Shown here: piece after piece, positions 18,268 to 27,111 of the stretch
How positions within the stretch are numbered: the first letter of the stretch is position 1
How the letters are laid out: every line of letters starts with the position of its first letter
From: Pseudomonas sp. PDM04
GTDB taxonomy: Bacteria; Pseudomonadota; Gammaproteobacteria; Pseudomonadales; Pseudomonadaceae
NCBI RefSeq assembly: GCF_014851765.1
Contig: NZ_JACVAI010000002.1
Location: forward strand, 62,001 to 126,000
Reading direction: 5' to 3'
DNA length: 64,000 nucleotides
Notes under the pieces: generated by a model
The model's database searches: none
Seen by the model: the letters and a program-made list of their open reading frames with translations, nothing else
What the model was told of the DNA's origin: nothing
Made by a program: the position numbers and the translations under genes

Positions 18268-18612
18268 ATGACCGCGAAGCTCGCAACCGTTATCCAGAAA
18301 GAGACCTACCTGGGCCACGATATCATCGTCGAAACCTTCGGCCCTGTGACTGCAAACCCGAGCAATACCGGCAGTGTGCAAACGCATCACACCAGCACAA
18401 TTTCCATCTGGCTGGATGGCGAAGAGATCAGGGATGCGCGCGAGACACCTTCGCTTCTGTATGTATCGCGCGAAGATGCGATCGTGCTGGGCTTTGAAAT
18501 CGGCCGGATGATCGTCAGCCAGCGTCGCGAATCAGCGGCTATCGGTCTGACGGCCCGGATGTACGAGTTCTTCAAGTCGACTCGCCTGCCGTTTTCCTCA
18601 CTGCGCGCCTGA
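18268..18612 (+). CDS. Hypothetical protein, 114 residues
   Basis: I do not recognise the family. The protein is soluble, with no signal peptide or membrane segment. It has a first half rich in beta-type sequence (ETYLGHDIIVETFGPVTA, STISIWLDGEEI) and a helical second half (DAIVLGFEIGRMIVSQRR, LTARMYEFFKS). Codon use is like its neighbours, which supports a real gene. The start ATG follows ATGGAAAGCACGA, a weak ribosome site. Its end overlaps the decayed cupin gene on the other strand. Confidence 0.6.
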   Translation: MTAKLATVIQKETYLGHDIIVETFGPVTANPSNTGSVQTHHTSTISIWLDGEEIRDARETPSLLYVSREDAIVLGFEIGRMIVSQRRESAAIGLTARMYEFFKSTRLPFSSLRA

Positions 18613-18639
18613 TCGTGCAGGCCCTGCTCGCCAGCACTG

Positions 18640-18842
18640 GCAAACAGGGCCGGACAGACTCACCTGGCCGATGTAGAACACACCGGAAATCACGGTGTAG
18701 ATGCGATCTTCCGGATGCGCGTGGGGCATGAGCTTCAAGCCTTCAGGCACTTTGACCCTGACCACGTAAGGCCCCGGCTGACTCGGGTTGCCAACGCTCA
18801 CGGCCAGTTTCAGGGACGCGGATAAATCACGTCCCGAGCACT
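18640..18842 (-). pseudogene. Remnant of a cupin-domain gene
   Basis: On the minus strand the bases encode LKLAVSVGNPSQPGPYVVRV, then KVPEGLKLMPHAHPEDRIYT, then VISGVFYIG. This is the first half of a small cupin protein, with its HAHPED metal motif. A stop lies shortly before it with no good start after it, and the barrel's second half is absent: the frame runs into unrelated sequence and stops. It is a decayed gene between the hypothetical gene and tspO. Confidence 0.7.
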
Positions 18843-18866
18843 CCAGCTCTTACATCGCGTAACAAA

Positions 18867-19316
18867 CTATCGCGGGTTGTTGCGCAGGATGGCAAAGTTG
18901 AGTGCGGCAGCGACGCACAGCCACACCAGATAAGGGAACAGGATCAGCCCGGTGATCACGTCCAGGCGCAGAGCCAGCACTACCATGGCCGCGACCACCA
19001 GCCACAGCAGCACCAGAATCACCATCCCCGCGAACACGCGTTGCGCGCCGAAAAAGACCGGCGTCCACAGCGTGTTGAGCGCAATCTGCGCCGCCCACAA
19101 TGCCAGCACTTCCTGACTGCCGGGGATCAGGGTCAGTCGGTAGCCGGCCCAGGCAAGCAGCAGGTAGATGATCGTCCAGGCGACCGGGAACAACCAGTCG
19201 GGCGGTGTGAAGCTCGGTTTGACCAGCGATCGGTACCATTCACCCGGCTTGAAGAACATGCCGGTGCTGGCGGCCGCCGCGCTGGCCAGGAGAAAGATGA
19301 AAAAGGTGTAGGTCAT
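18867..19316 (-). CDS. tspO: TspO/MBR family membrane protein
   Basis: This 149-residue protein has five membrane segments and the family's conserved residues: FFKPGEWYRSLVKPSFTPPDW, with WTIIYLLLAWAGY following. Trp in ALWAAQIALNTLWTPVFFGA and the last segment are also conserved. TspO binds porphyrins and other tetrapyrroles in the membrane and affects tetrapyrrole-linked regulation. It lies 430 bp from a cobalamin-controlled uptake operon on the other strand; a functional link is possible but unproven. Confidence 0.9.
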   Translation of the reverse strand: MTYTFFIFLLASAAAASTGMFFKPGEWYRSLVKPSFTPPDWLFPVAWTIIYLLLAWAGYRLTLIPGSQEVLALWAAQIALNTLWTPVFFGAQRVFAGMVILVLLWLVVAAMVVLALRLDVITGLILFPYLVWLCVAAALNFAILRNNPR

Positions 19317-19428
19317 GATCGCTTCCTGTCTGGGGTTATTTGAAACTTTGACGCGTGGCGACCCGCAAAAAGTTCACCAGCGCCCGGAGTAAAAAACCAC
19401 GCTCCCCCTCGGCCGCATGATCGACTAC

Positions 19429-19605
19429 CATACGCCGCCGGTTCCCGAACGGGACTAACAGGGAATTCGAAACGCCGTATCCGGCGTCAATCGAAACTGC
19501 CCCCGCAACTGTAGGTGCTGAGCCCGCTCCTCGATGGCCACTGGATCAGATCCGGGAAGGCCGGAGCACGGCGACGACGCATCAGTCAGGAGACCTGCCG
19601 GCCAG
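19429..19605 (+). ncRNA. Cobalamin (adenosylcobalamin-type) riboswitch
   Basis: Conserved cobalamin-riboswitch segments occur in order: GGGACTAACAGGGAA, GAAACTGCCCCCGCAACTGT, GCCACTGGATC, TCCGGGAAGG and GACGCATCAGTCAGGAGACC. The last two include the B12-box pattern. The element ends about 140 bp before the start of the binding-protein gene. Complementary stretches after it (GCCGG at 19599 and CCGGC at 19618) could form the expression platform. It should lower expression of the transporter operon when cobalamin is plentiful. Confidence 0.93.
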
Positions 19606-19746
19606 CTGAATCACTAACCGGCGGGGTGTCCGGGGAGGACATCCGTTGCCGACCGGCCTTGCCCTGCTTATACCGCAGCGTTTGATGGTGTGTTTCCAGA
19701 CCCGTACCGCGCCCGTTTCAAGTACGGTCCCCATGGAGATTGCATC

Positions 19747-20760
19747 ATGCTGTTGCCCCGCCTTGCCGCGCTGTTCACCGGTTTGGGCCTGTGTGCCCTG
19801 GCGCACGCCGCCCCGACCCAGTACCCGCTGACGATCGACAACTGCGGCAGCCCCCTCACCTTCCCGCAGGCGCCCACTCGCACTGTGACCATCGGCCAGG
19901 CCGGCACCGAGATGCTGTACGGCTTGGGCCTGGGCGACAAGGTGGTTGCGACTTCGCTGTGGTTCAACGACGTGTTGCCGGCATACAAGGCGCAAAACGA
20001 CAAAATCGAACGCCTGGCGAACAACGAGCCGAGTTTTGAAGCGGTGATCGGCCAGCGTCCGGAGCTGGTGACCGTGGAGTTCGAGTGGATGGTCGGGCCG
20101 CAAGGCGCGGTGGGCACCCGCGAGCAGTTTCACGAGTTAAAGATTCCGACCTACCTGCTGCCGTCCGACTGTGAAGGCAAGGACAACCGGAAGGGCGCCG
20201 ACGGCACGCGTCTGGAGCCGTTCCGCATCGACACGATCTACAAGAGCATCGAGCAACTGGCGCAGATTTTCGACGTGCAGGCGCGCGGCGAACAATGGGT
20301 CGCGCAGCTCAAGGGAAAACTGGCCGCCTCCGTGGCCAAGGTGCAGGAAAAAGGCGTGAAGCAGGCCAGTGCGCTGGTGTGGTTCTCCAGCACCGACCTG
20401 CACGTCGATCCGTTTGTGGCCGGGCACAAGGGCATTCCGGATTTCATGCTTGGCACCCTGGGTATCCGCAACGTGGTGGAGTCCGATGAGGAATGGCCGA
20501 CCGTGGGCTGGGAAACCATTGCCAAGGCCAACCCGACCTTCCTGGTAATTGCACGCATGGACCGTCGCCGTTTCCCGGCCGATGACCATGAGAAGAAACT
20601 GGCGTTCCTGCGCAACGACCCGGTCACCCGCAACATGGACGCAGTGAAGCACAACCGCATCATCATTCTCGACGCCATGGCCCTGCAGGCCAGCGCGCGG
20701 ATGTTCGATGGCCTCGAACAACTGGCCAGCGCCATCGACGGCTACGACCTGCCGAAATGA
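19747..20760 (+). CDS. ABC transporter periplasmic binding protein, cobalamin-regulated
   Basis: This is a periplasmic binding protein of the BtuF/FhuD fold (337 residues). The signal peptide LLPRLAALFTGLGLCALAHA is followed by two lobes joined by a long helix. The first lobe contains RTVTIGQAGTEMLYGLGLGD and the second SALVWFSSTDLH and DFMLGTLGIRNVV. It is longer than BtuF, so the ligand may be cobalamin, a precursor, or cobalt chelate. A GGAG site lies 9 bp before the ATG; an in-frame ATG at 19690 is within the leader and less likely. The stop overlaps the permease ATG by 4 bp. The riboswitch upstream is the main evidence for a B12-related role. Confidence 0.85.
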   Translation: MLLPRLAALFTGLGLCALAHAAPTQYPLTIDNCGSPLTFPQAPTRTVTIGQAGTEMLYGLGLGDKVVATSLWFNDVLPAYKAQNDKIERLANNEPSFEAVIGQRPELVTVEFEWMVGPQGAVGTREQFHELKIPTYLLPSDCEGKDNRKGADGTRLEPFRIDTIYKSIEQLAQIFDVQARGEQWVAQLKGKLAASVAKVQEKGVKQASALVWFSSTDLHVDPFVAGHKGIPDFMLGTLGIRNVVESDEEWPTVGWETIAKANPTFLVIARMDRRRFPADDHEKKLAFLRNDPVTRNMDAVKHNRIIILDAMALQASARMFDGLEQLASAIDGYDLPK

Positions 20761-21773
20761 CCGCCCGCCTGATTCGCACCCTGCTCGCGTTGTTGTTGCT
20801 GTTGATGGCGGTGCTCGCCGGGGTGGCCATCGGTGAAACGCCCATCGATCCGGGCGTGGTGCTCCAGGTGCTGGCTAACAAAGTGTGGGGCGCAGGTTAC
20901 ACGCTCAACCCCATCGATGAAGGCATCGTCTGGAACTACCGCCTGACCCGCGCCCTGGTGGCTGCCGCCTGCGGGGCCGGGCTGGCGACCTGCGGGGTGA
21001 TCCTGCAGTCGTTGCTGCGCAACCCGTTGGCCGACCCGTATTTGCTGGGGATCAGTGCCGGCGCCTCCACCGGCGCGGTGCTGGTGGCATTGCTCGGTGT
21101 CGGGGCCGGGTTGCTGACACTGTCGGCCGGGGCATTTGTCGGGGCCATGGCCGCGTTTGCGCTGGTGGTGGTGTTGGCGCGGGTCAGCGGGTCTGCCAAC
21201 GGCACCGGTCAGATCATTCTGGCGGGCATCGCCGGCTCGCAATTGTTCAATGCCCTGACGGCGTTTCTCATCACCAAGTCGGCCAGTTCCGAACAGGCGC
21301 GGGGCATTCTGTTCTGGTTGCTGGGCAACCTCAGTGGCGTGCGCTGGCCGTCGGTGTGGCTGGCAGTGCCGGTGGCCGTCGCTGGGCTGGTCGTGTGTCT
21401 GTGGCACCGGCGGGCTTTGGATGCGTTTACCTTTGGCGCCGACTCGGCAGCGTCGCTGGGGATTGCGGTACGCCGGGTGCAGTTGGTGTTGATCGGCTGT
21501 GCCGCACTGGTAACGGCGGTGATGGTGTCGATCGTTGGCTCCATCGGGTTTGTCGGGTTGGTGATTCCCCATGCCGCACGCCTGATGCTCGGCACCGGGC
21601 ATTCGCGGTTGTTGCCAGCCAGTGCCCTGGGCGGTGCGCTGTTTCTGATTGCGGCGGACGTGTTGTCACGGACCTTGATCAAGGGCCAGGTGATTCCGGT
21701 CGGGGTGATTACCGCGCTGGTAGGGGCGCCGGTGTTTGCGCTGATTCTGATCGGTCGGAGGAATGCCCGATGA
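20757..21773 (+). CDS. FecCD/BtuC-family ABC permease
   Basis: This is an inner-membrane permease of 338 residues with about ten segments of the FecCD/BtuC type. Characteristic stretches are RLTRALVAAACGAGLATCGVI, LLRNPLADPYLLGISAGAS and VGSIGFVGLVIPHAARLM; the last is the ATPase-contact region. It overlaps the binding-protein gene by 4 bp and the ATPase gene by 4 bp, so the three form one translationally coupled operon under the cobalamin riboswitch. Confidence 0.92.
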   Translation: MTARLIRTLLALLLLLMAVLAGVAIGETPIDPGVVLQVLANKVWGAGYTLNPIDEGIVWNYRLTRALVAAACGAGLATCGVILQSLLRNPLADPYLLGISAGASTGAVLVALLGVGAGLLTLSAGAFVGAMAAFALVVVLARVSGSANGTGQIILAGIAGSQLFNALTAFLITKSASSEQARGILFWLLGNLSGVRWPSVWLAVPVAVAGLVVCLWHRRALDAFTFGADSAASLGIAVRRVQLVLIGCAALVTAVMVSIVGSIGFVGLVIPHAARLMLGTGHSRLLPASALGGALFLIAADVLSRTLIKGQVIPVGVITALVGAPVFALILIGRRNAR

Positions 21774-22540
21774 GTGCGTGGGTACTGAGCTGTTCCGGCC
21801 TTGGCTTTCGCGTGCGTGACGCCGAGTTGCTGAACGATATTCACCTTGAGGTGCAACTCGGCGAAACCCTGGGCATCGTCGGGCCGAATGGATCCGGCAA
21901 ATCCACCTTGCTCAGACTGCTCGCCGGTTTGCGCACGCCGGCGACCGGCGAAGTCCGCCTGGGTGGCCAACGCTTGAGCGAATTGTCGCGCCGTAGCATC
22001 GCGCAGCAACTGGCGGTGGTGGAACAACAGGCCGACACGGACGAAGCCATTCGGGTGTTCGATGCCGTGGCGCTGGGCCGTACGCCCTGGCTGTCAGCCT
22101 TGAGCCCGTGGTCGGACGACGATGACGCCATCGTGCGCCAGGCTTTGCAGGACGTCGATGCCACGCACCTGCGCCAACGCACCTGGCGCAGCCTCTCCGG
22201 AGGTGAGCGCCAGCGCGTGCACATCGCACGGGCCCTCGCCCAACGCCCGCAGATCCTGCTGCTGGACGAGCCGACCAATCACCTGGATATCCAACATCAA
22301 CTGGCGATCCTGAAGGGGGTGCAGTCTTTGCCGGTGACCACCCTGATCGCCTTGCATGACCTCAATCAGGCGTTGAGCTGTGACCGCCTGGCCGTGCTGG
22401 ATCGGGGTCGGCTGGTGGCACTCGGCAAGCCCCTGGAGGTGCTGACGCCGCAATGTTTGCAAGACACCTTTGGCGTGCAGGCGCACTACCTGACGGACCC
22501 GTTCGACGGTGCGCCGATCTTGCGCTTGCGCTCTACCTGA
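21770..22540 (+). CDS. FecE/BtuD-family ABC ATPase
   Basis: This ATPase (256 residues) has Walker A GPNGSGKS (about residues 39-46), signature LSGGERQRVHIARAL, Walker B ILLLDEPTNHLD and the switch His in LIALHD. It energises the permease encoded just upstream. The gene ends 8 bp inside the 3' end of a convergent GNAT gene. No outer-membrane receptor (BtuB type) is in the operon, so that component is encoded elsewhere. Confidence 0.92.
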   Translation: MSAWVLSCSGLGFRVRDAELLNDIHLEVQLGETLGIVGPNGSGKSTLLRLLAGLRTPATGEVRLGGQRLSELSRRSIAQQLAVVEQQADTDEAIRVFDAVALGRTPWLSALSPWSDDDDAIVRQALQDVDATHLRQRTWRSLSGGERQRVHIARALAQRPQILLLDEPTNHLDIQHQLAILKGVQSLPVTTLIALHDLNQALSCDRLAVLDRGRLVALGKPLEVLTPQCLQDTFGVQAHYLTDPFDGAPILRLRST

Positions 22541-23036
22541 TAACGCGCTGCTGCATGTGGGTGGTTTGCCAGACCGGATCGGCTTCGATGTCGATGATCT
22601 CGAAACCCTGGCGAACCCAGAAGTCGATCGCGCCGGGTAGAAACGGATGGGTGTGCAGGTAGATCACCTCGACGCCATCGGCTTGCGCCAGCGCGGTCAG
22701 GGCGCGGTACAACTCGGCCGCCAGACCGCTGCGACGGAACCGCGGCAGCACGAACAGACGGACCACCTCCACCACTTTCACACCCTGGTATTTCAATTGA
22801 GAAAAGCGCCCGTCGTAAGGCCGGTAGCCCACCGCCGCGACCACTTGTCCCTCGAACCGCGCGACCAGGAAGCGGCCATCCCCGTGAAGGTAGACGGCTT
22901 CGAAATGTTCCAGGTCCGCCGGCATGCCGGCAGCGCTGAGTTTGGGAAACAGCTCGGCGCGGGCCTGGAGAGTGAAGGCCAGGACTTCGGGGATGTCGGT
23001 GACAGTAACGGGATGGAGGCTGGGGCGGTGGTTCAT
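22533..23036 (-). CDS. GNAT-family N-acetyltransferase
   Basis: This 167-residue protein has the GNAT acetyl-CoA fold. The central motif is VVRLFVLPRFRRSGLAAELY (motif A, with the R/Q-x-x-G-x-G/A pyrophosphate loop), followed by EVIYLHTHPFLPGAIDFWVRQ. The substrate is unknown. The start MNHRPSLHPV is at 23036. It overlaps the end of the convergent ABC ATPase gene by 8 bp. Confidence 0.85.
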   Translation of the reverse strand: MNHRPSLHPVTVTDIPEVLAFTLQARAELFPKLSAAGMPADLEHFEAVYLHGDGRFLVARFEGQVVAAVGYRPYDGRFSQLKYQGVKVVEVVRLFVLPRFRRSGLAAELYRALTALAQADGVEVIYLHTHPFLPGAIDFWVRQGFEIIDIEADPVWQTTHMQQRVIR

Positions 23037-23132
23037 GCGCAGGTGACGGTTGCCAGTTCGGCCGCCCACACTAACAGATTGAGCAACACCCCACTGCGGG
23101 GTATCAGGCGACCAGCGTTTTCGTTGGCGACC

Positions 23133-23156
23133 TTCGCGAGCAGGCTCGCGCCCACA
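23133..23156. repeat. Single REP element
   Basis: A REP core (CGCGAGCAGGCTCGCGCCCAC) lies between the GNAT and lipoprotein genes. Confidence 0.7.
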
Positions 23157-23182
23157 AAAGATCGAGTCCTGCAGGTTGGCGA

Positions 23183-23635
23183 TCAGTTGCGGGTGGGGGC
23201 TGCGATATCGCCGCAAAAGATATCGGTGTCGCCGTCCGAGGGGGCGCTGCGCAAGACGATCGAATACCCGCCGGCCAGCAAGGTGGCCAGTGGCACCGGT
23301 GCGGTTCTGTAGAAACTCCAGCCCTTGGTGCCGGCGTCGCTTCTGGTGTTGACCTGATCGTTCAAGGCGTACGCCGTTGCCCCGGGTTGCTGGCAACTGC
23401 CCTTGTTGATGAAGGTGAAAATCCGCGGTGGCAGCAGGCTGCCGGTCGGCACGCCGGTGATGTAGACGTTGAGATTGGTTTGACTGTTCACGTCGGTCAA
23501 CGTCACCCGGCCGACCTGACCCGCATTCCTGTGGGTCCCCGCCAAAGGCAGATTGACCGATTCGCTGGATGAATGGGTGCAGCCGAGCAGGCTCGTCGTG
23601 ACCAGCATGACGGCCAGTATCTTGCGGGGATTCAT
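23183..23635 (-). CDS. Small lipoprotein, function unknown
   Basis: This 150-residue protein has a lipoprotein signal peptide with lipobox LLGC (Cys18). The mature part is beta-rich and ends FCGDIAAP. Two further cysteines (GSCQQPG and FCGD) could form a disulphide. An excellent ribosome site (GGAGGAGG) sits before the ATG at 23635. I do not recognise the family. The surface or periplasmic location is inferred from the lipobox. Confidence 0.75.
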   Translation of the reverse strand: MNPRKILAVMLVTTSLLGCTHSSSESVNLPLAGTHRNAGQVGRVTLTDVNSQTNLNVYITGVPTGSLLPPRIFTFINKGSCQQPGATAYALNDQVNTRSDAGTKGWSFYRTAPVPLATLLAGGYSIVLRSAPSDGDTDIFCGDIAAPTRN

Positions 23636-24018
23636 GACAACCTCCTCCAATGATTCACATCATTGCGGATTCCATTGACGGCTCGGCGCATCGACCTTCG
23701 GGCCGTTGTTCAGGCAACTCTAGACGATCCGTTCGATAGCGCCGGCTCCTCGGACGGTCGGCGGTTCGGCAGTCAAGCCGATAAAACAATCCGACGGGAT
23801 GAAGCGCATCGTCACAGGAACGACTGGAGCTCAACACGCCATTTCTGGATAATAGCCATGTGCCTCTACCGAGCATTCCCGAGACATCCCGCTCGACTCA
23901 AGCTGGCACCCGTCCTGCCGATAATCCCGGCCATGGATCTGCGTACCGGCGGTACAAATGATTGACCTGCGACCCCGGCGCCCTGTTGTCCGGCCGCGTC
24001 ATTAAAGGAAAAGTGACT
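23636..24018. other. Intergenic stretch without recognised feature
   Basis: These 383 bp lie between the divergent lipoprotein and hscC genes. They should hold both promoters. I see no REP element, hairpin with T-run, or convincing small gene. Confidence 0.6.
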
Positions 24019-25710
24019 GTGATCATCGGCATCGACCTGGGCACCACCAACAGCCTCGTGGCGGCCTGGGATGGCGAACAAGCCCGCCTGCTTCCAAACG
24101 CCTTGGGCAACCTCCTGACGCCTAGCGTCGTTGGCCTCGACGACCAGGGTCAACTGGTCGTCGGAGACATCGCCCGCGAGCGCTTGCACACCCACCCGCA
24201 CCTGACCGCGTCGCTGTTCAAGCGCTACATGGGCAGCGCCCGTGAAACCCGGCTCGGCGGACGCGCCTACCGTGCCGAAGAACTCTCGGCAATGCTCCTG
24301 CGCAGCCTCAAGGCCGACGCCGAGCGCGCCCTGGGCGTGCCTGTCCTCGAAGCGGTGATCAGCGTGCCGGCGTATTTCAGCGACGCGCAGCGCAAGGCGA
24401 CGCGGATCGCCGGCGAATTGGCTGGGCTGAAAATCGAAAAGCTGATCAACGAACCGACCGCCGCCGCCCTCGCCTACGGCCTGGAACAGCGCAACGAGGC
24501 GACTTTCCTGGTGTTCGACCTCGGCGGCGGCACCTTTGACGTGTCGATCCTGGAGCTGTTCGAAGGGGTCATGGAAGTGCGCGCCAGCGCGGGGGACAAC
24601 TTCCTCGGCGGTGAAGACTTCGACGACCTGCTGGTGGAGCACTTCATTGGCAAAATCGGCAAGGCTGACCTGCCCGACACCACCCTCCCCGCCATTGCCC
24701 AGCGCTTGCGCCATGAAGCGCAACAGGTTCGCCACGCCCTGGGACAGGCGCAGGTCGCACGCTTCAGCCTTCGCGAGCAATCGCGCGAATGGAGCCTCGA
24801 GCTGACCCAGGGCGACCTGGCGGAGATCACCCGCCCGCTGCTGGACCGTCTGCGCGCGCCCATCGAACGCGCCCTGCGCGACGCCCGGATCAAGGTCGCG
24901 GACCTCAACGAAATTCTCCTGGTGGGCGGCACGACGCGCATGCCGCTGGTGCGCAAGCTGGTTGCCACGCTGTTCGGGCGAATCCCGGCGATGCAGCTCA
25001 ACCCGGATGAAGTGGTCGCTCAGGGAGCAGCCATTCAGGCAGCGCTTCAGGCACGCCATGCCTCCCTTGAAGAAGTGGTGCTGACCGATGTCTGCCCCTA
25101 CACCCTGGGGATCGAGACCTCGGTGCAGCAAGGTGCCGGTTTCCAGAGCGGGCACTACCTGCCGATCATCGAGCGCAACACCGTGGTGCCGGTGAGCCGT
25201 TCCCGCACCGTGTTCACCCTCAGCGACAACCAGAAAGTGGTCCATCTGGGCATTTATCAGGGCGAAAGTCGGCTGGTGAGTCACAACATTTTCCTGGGGG
25301 AACTGGAAATCCCGGTGCCGCCATGCAAGGCTGGCGAAGTCGAGCTGGACGTGCGCTTCACCTACGACAACAACGGTTTGCTTGAAGCCCAGGTGCACTT
25401 GCCGATCAACGGTGAAACCCGTCGGCTGGTCATCGAGAACAACCCGGGCGTATTGGCCCCGGAGGAAATTGCCACGCGACTGGCCGCCCTGGAAGCGTTG
25501 AAAGTGCACCCCCGCGATCAGCAGATCAATACACTGCTGCTGGCCCGACTCGATCGCCTGTATCAGGAAACCCTGGGCGATGGCCGGGAGCACATTGCCA
25601 GACTGGCGCACTACTTCCAGCAGATGCTCGACACCCAGGACGAACGCCAGATCCGCGAAGCCCGCAGCGACATCAGCCAGCGCCTCGCTCATTTCGAGCG
25701 GGAGGTTTGA
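24019..25710 (+). CDS. hscC: Hsp70-family chaperone HscC
   Basis: This is a DnaK-type ATPase of about 563 residues, shorter than DnaK (about 640), as HscC proteins are. The actin-fold ATPase domain covers about 1-350: IIGIDLGTTNSLVA (phosphate 1), VFDLGGGTFDVSIL (phosphate 2) and LVGGTTRMPLV (adenosine). A shortened substrate-binding region follows. The GTG at 24019 is 9 nt after AAAGGA, a normal spacing; a second GTG at 24013 is too close. The J-protein gene begins 3 bp after the stop, and E. coli HscC likewise has dedicated membrane J-proteins. Confidence 0.9.
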   Translation: MIIGIDLGTTNSLVAAWDGEQARLLPNALGNLLTPSVVGLDDQGQLVVGDIARERLHTHPHLTASLFKRYMGSARETRLGGRAYRAEELSAMLLRSLKADAERALGVPVLEAVISVPAYFSDAQRKATRIAGELAGLKIEKLINEPTAAALAYGLEQRNEATFLVFDLGGGTFDVSILELFEGVMEVRASAGDNFLGGEDFDDLLVEHFIGKIGKADLPDTTLPAIAQRLRHEAQQVRHALGQAQVARFSLREQSREWSLELTQGDLAEITRPLLDRLRAPIERALRDARIKVADLNEILLVGGTTRMPLVRKLVATLFGRIPAMQLNPDEVVAQGAAIQAALQARHASLEEVVLTDVCPYTLGIETSVQQGAGFQSGHYLPIIERNTVVPVSRSRTVFTLSDNQKVVHLGIYQGESRLVSHNIFLGELEIPVPPCKAGEVELDVRFTYDNNGLLEAQVHLPINGETRRLVIENNPGVLAPEEIATRLAALEALKVHPRDQQINTLLLARLDRLYQETLGDGREHIARLAHYFQQMLDTQDERQIREARSDISQRLAHFEREV

Positions 25711-25713
25711 GCC

Positions 25714-27072
25714 ATGAGCCACTGGCAATTGCTCGGCCTGACCGCAGATGCGGACGAACGCAGTATCAAGCGTGCCTATGCGCAACGGCTGAAAACCTGC
25801 CGCCCGGATGACGACCCCGAGGCATTCCAGCGCCTGCGCGAAGCCTACGAAACATCGCTGGCCGAGGCGCGCTGGCGCGCAGAGGCGGACGATGATGTGG
25901 TTCTTGCCCCGCTGGTCACGACCGTCGAGCAACACGACGCGCCCGTCCTCACCCTGGAGCACGTCGAGGCTCCGGCCGCCATCAGCCCTCCGCAACCGTC
26001 CCTGGATGAGATGGGACAATGGCTGGACGAAGGCAGGGAGCGCCAGGTGGTCGACGCGTTGCGCCATTGGCTGGCCAGCGAGTGGCTGCTGCCCTTCGAG
26101 CGCCGCCAGCAGTTCGATCAACACGTACTGGAGTGGCTCGAGTCCGCGCCGAACTGGTCAGCGGCCTTTTTCGAAGGCGTGTGCCAGGCCATGGGATGGG
26201 ACGAAACCCAAGGCCTTTTGCCGTGCGAATACTGGCGCTGGGATCGCCTGATCCGGCGCTGCGAGATGCAAGCCATGGAGCAAACCCTGCGTGCGGACCT
26301 CGCCCGATTCGACGCCGACCCGATCCATGGACAGGCGGCCGCCCTGCTGCTCAAACCCATGAGCGATGCACAACGTCGGGGCATGGCCGATTACTTCACC
26401 GGGCTCGACTGGCAACAGTTTTCAAAATTCGCGGAAACCATCGAGTACCAGTACCCCGAGCTGCCCGAGCGCCTGGGGCTCAAGGCGCTCGACAATTGGC
26501 GCGACTGGTTGCCAGCAACGAGTTTTCGAGGGGTCTACCTTTTTCTGTGGATCGCGTTGGCGGCGCTGCTGATCGCTTCCCTGCTGTCGAGCGTGTCCAA
26601 GAGGGATGGGGTGGTCGTCGCACTGGTCCCGCTGTTCCTGCCGGCTTTGATGTGGCTGGGCATGAAAGCCTACGAGTTCTGGTCCACAGGCGCCGTGTTT
26701 GCGGGTTCGCTGGATGTGCGGCTGAGTCATTGGTTACTACCGCGCAGTCTGTACCGGCAAGGCGCCGGTCTGCTGGTGCTGCGCCACCTGCTCCCCAGCG
26801 CAGTGCCGGCGGCCTTGGCGTTCTCATGGTCAGGCAATGTGCCGTGGCTACGCTGGGTGAGCCCCGTGGTGGTCTTCCTCGGCACGCTGTACTTCACCAA
26901 TGCAGCGCTGCGCGGCGGCAAACCCTCGATGTGGACACGGGCCTCACGCGCGATCAAGCTGAAGATGGGGCGCTTGCCTTGGCACCTGCTCAAGCGCGAA
27001 GGCCTCCTGGTGTTGGTCGCCGTGGCGGCGATGGCGGTGTGGGTGTATTCAAAAATGACGGTTGTGGTTTAG
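25714..27072 (+). CDS. Membrane-anchored J-domain protein, probable HscC partner
   Basis: This 452-residue protein begins with a J domain (about 1-45: SHWQLLGLTADADERSIKRA and AYAQRLKT). Here the invariant HPD tripeptide is replaced by Arg30-Pro31-Asp32 (CRPDDDPEAF). A long soluble part follows, then four or five membrane segments from about residue 270 to the end (GVYLFLWIALAALLIAS, VALVPLFLPALMWL, LLVLVAVAAMAVWVY). It is co-translated with hscC, so it is the obvious co-chaperone, of the DjlB/DjlC type. Whether RPD can still stimulate an Hsp70 ATPase is uncertain. Confidence 0.82.
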   Translation: MSHWQLLGLTADADERSIKRAYAQRLKTCRPDDDPEAFQRLREAYETSLAEARWRAEADDDVVLAPLVTTVEQHDAPVLTLEHVEAPAAISPPQPSLDEMGQWLDEGRERQVVDALRHWLASEWLLPFERRQQFDQHVLEWLESAPNWSAAFFEGVCQAMGWDETQGLLPCEYWRWDRLIRRCEMQAMEQTLRADLARFDADPIHGQAAALLLKPMSDAQRRGMADYFTGLDWQQFSKFAETIEYQYPELPERLGLKALDNWRDWLPATSFRGVYLFLWIALAALLIASLLSSVSKRDGVVVALVPLFLPALMWLGMKAYEFWSTGAVFAGSLDVRLSHWLLPRSLYRQGAGLLVLRHLLPSAVPAALAFSWSGNVPWLRWVSPVVVFLGTLYFTNAALRGGKPSMWTRASRAIKLKMGRLPWHLLKREGLLVLVAVAAMAVWVYSKMTVVV

Positions 27073-27111
27073 GGCCGGCATGCCGGCCTTCAACCCAGCC
27101 ACCGCGCGCGC

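Noticed and set aside
23866..26124. Long minus-strand open frame opposite hscC (about 750 codons)
   Set aside because: The plus strand carries an unmistakable Hsp70 sequence; the antisense translation is rich in H, Q, R and V without any recognisable fold.
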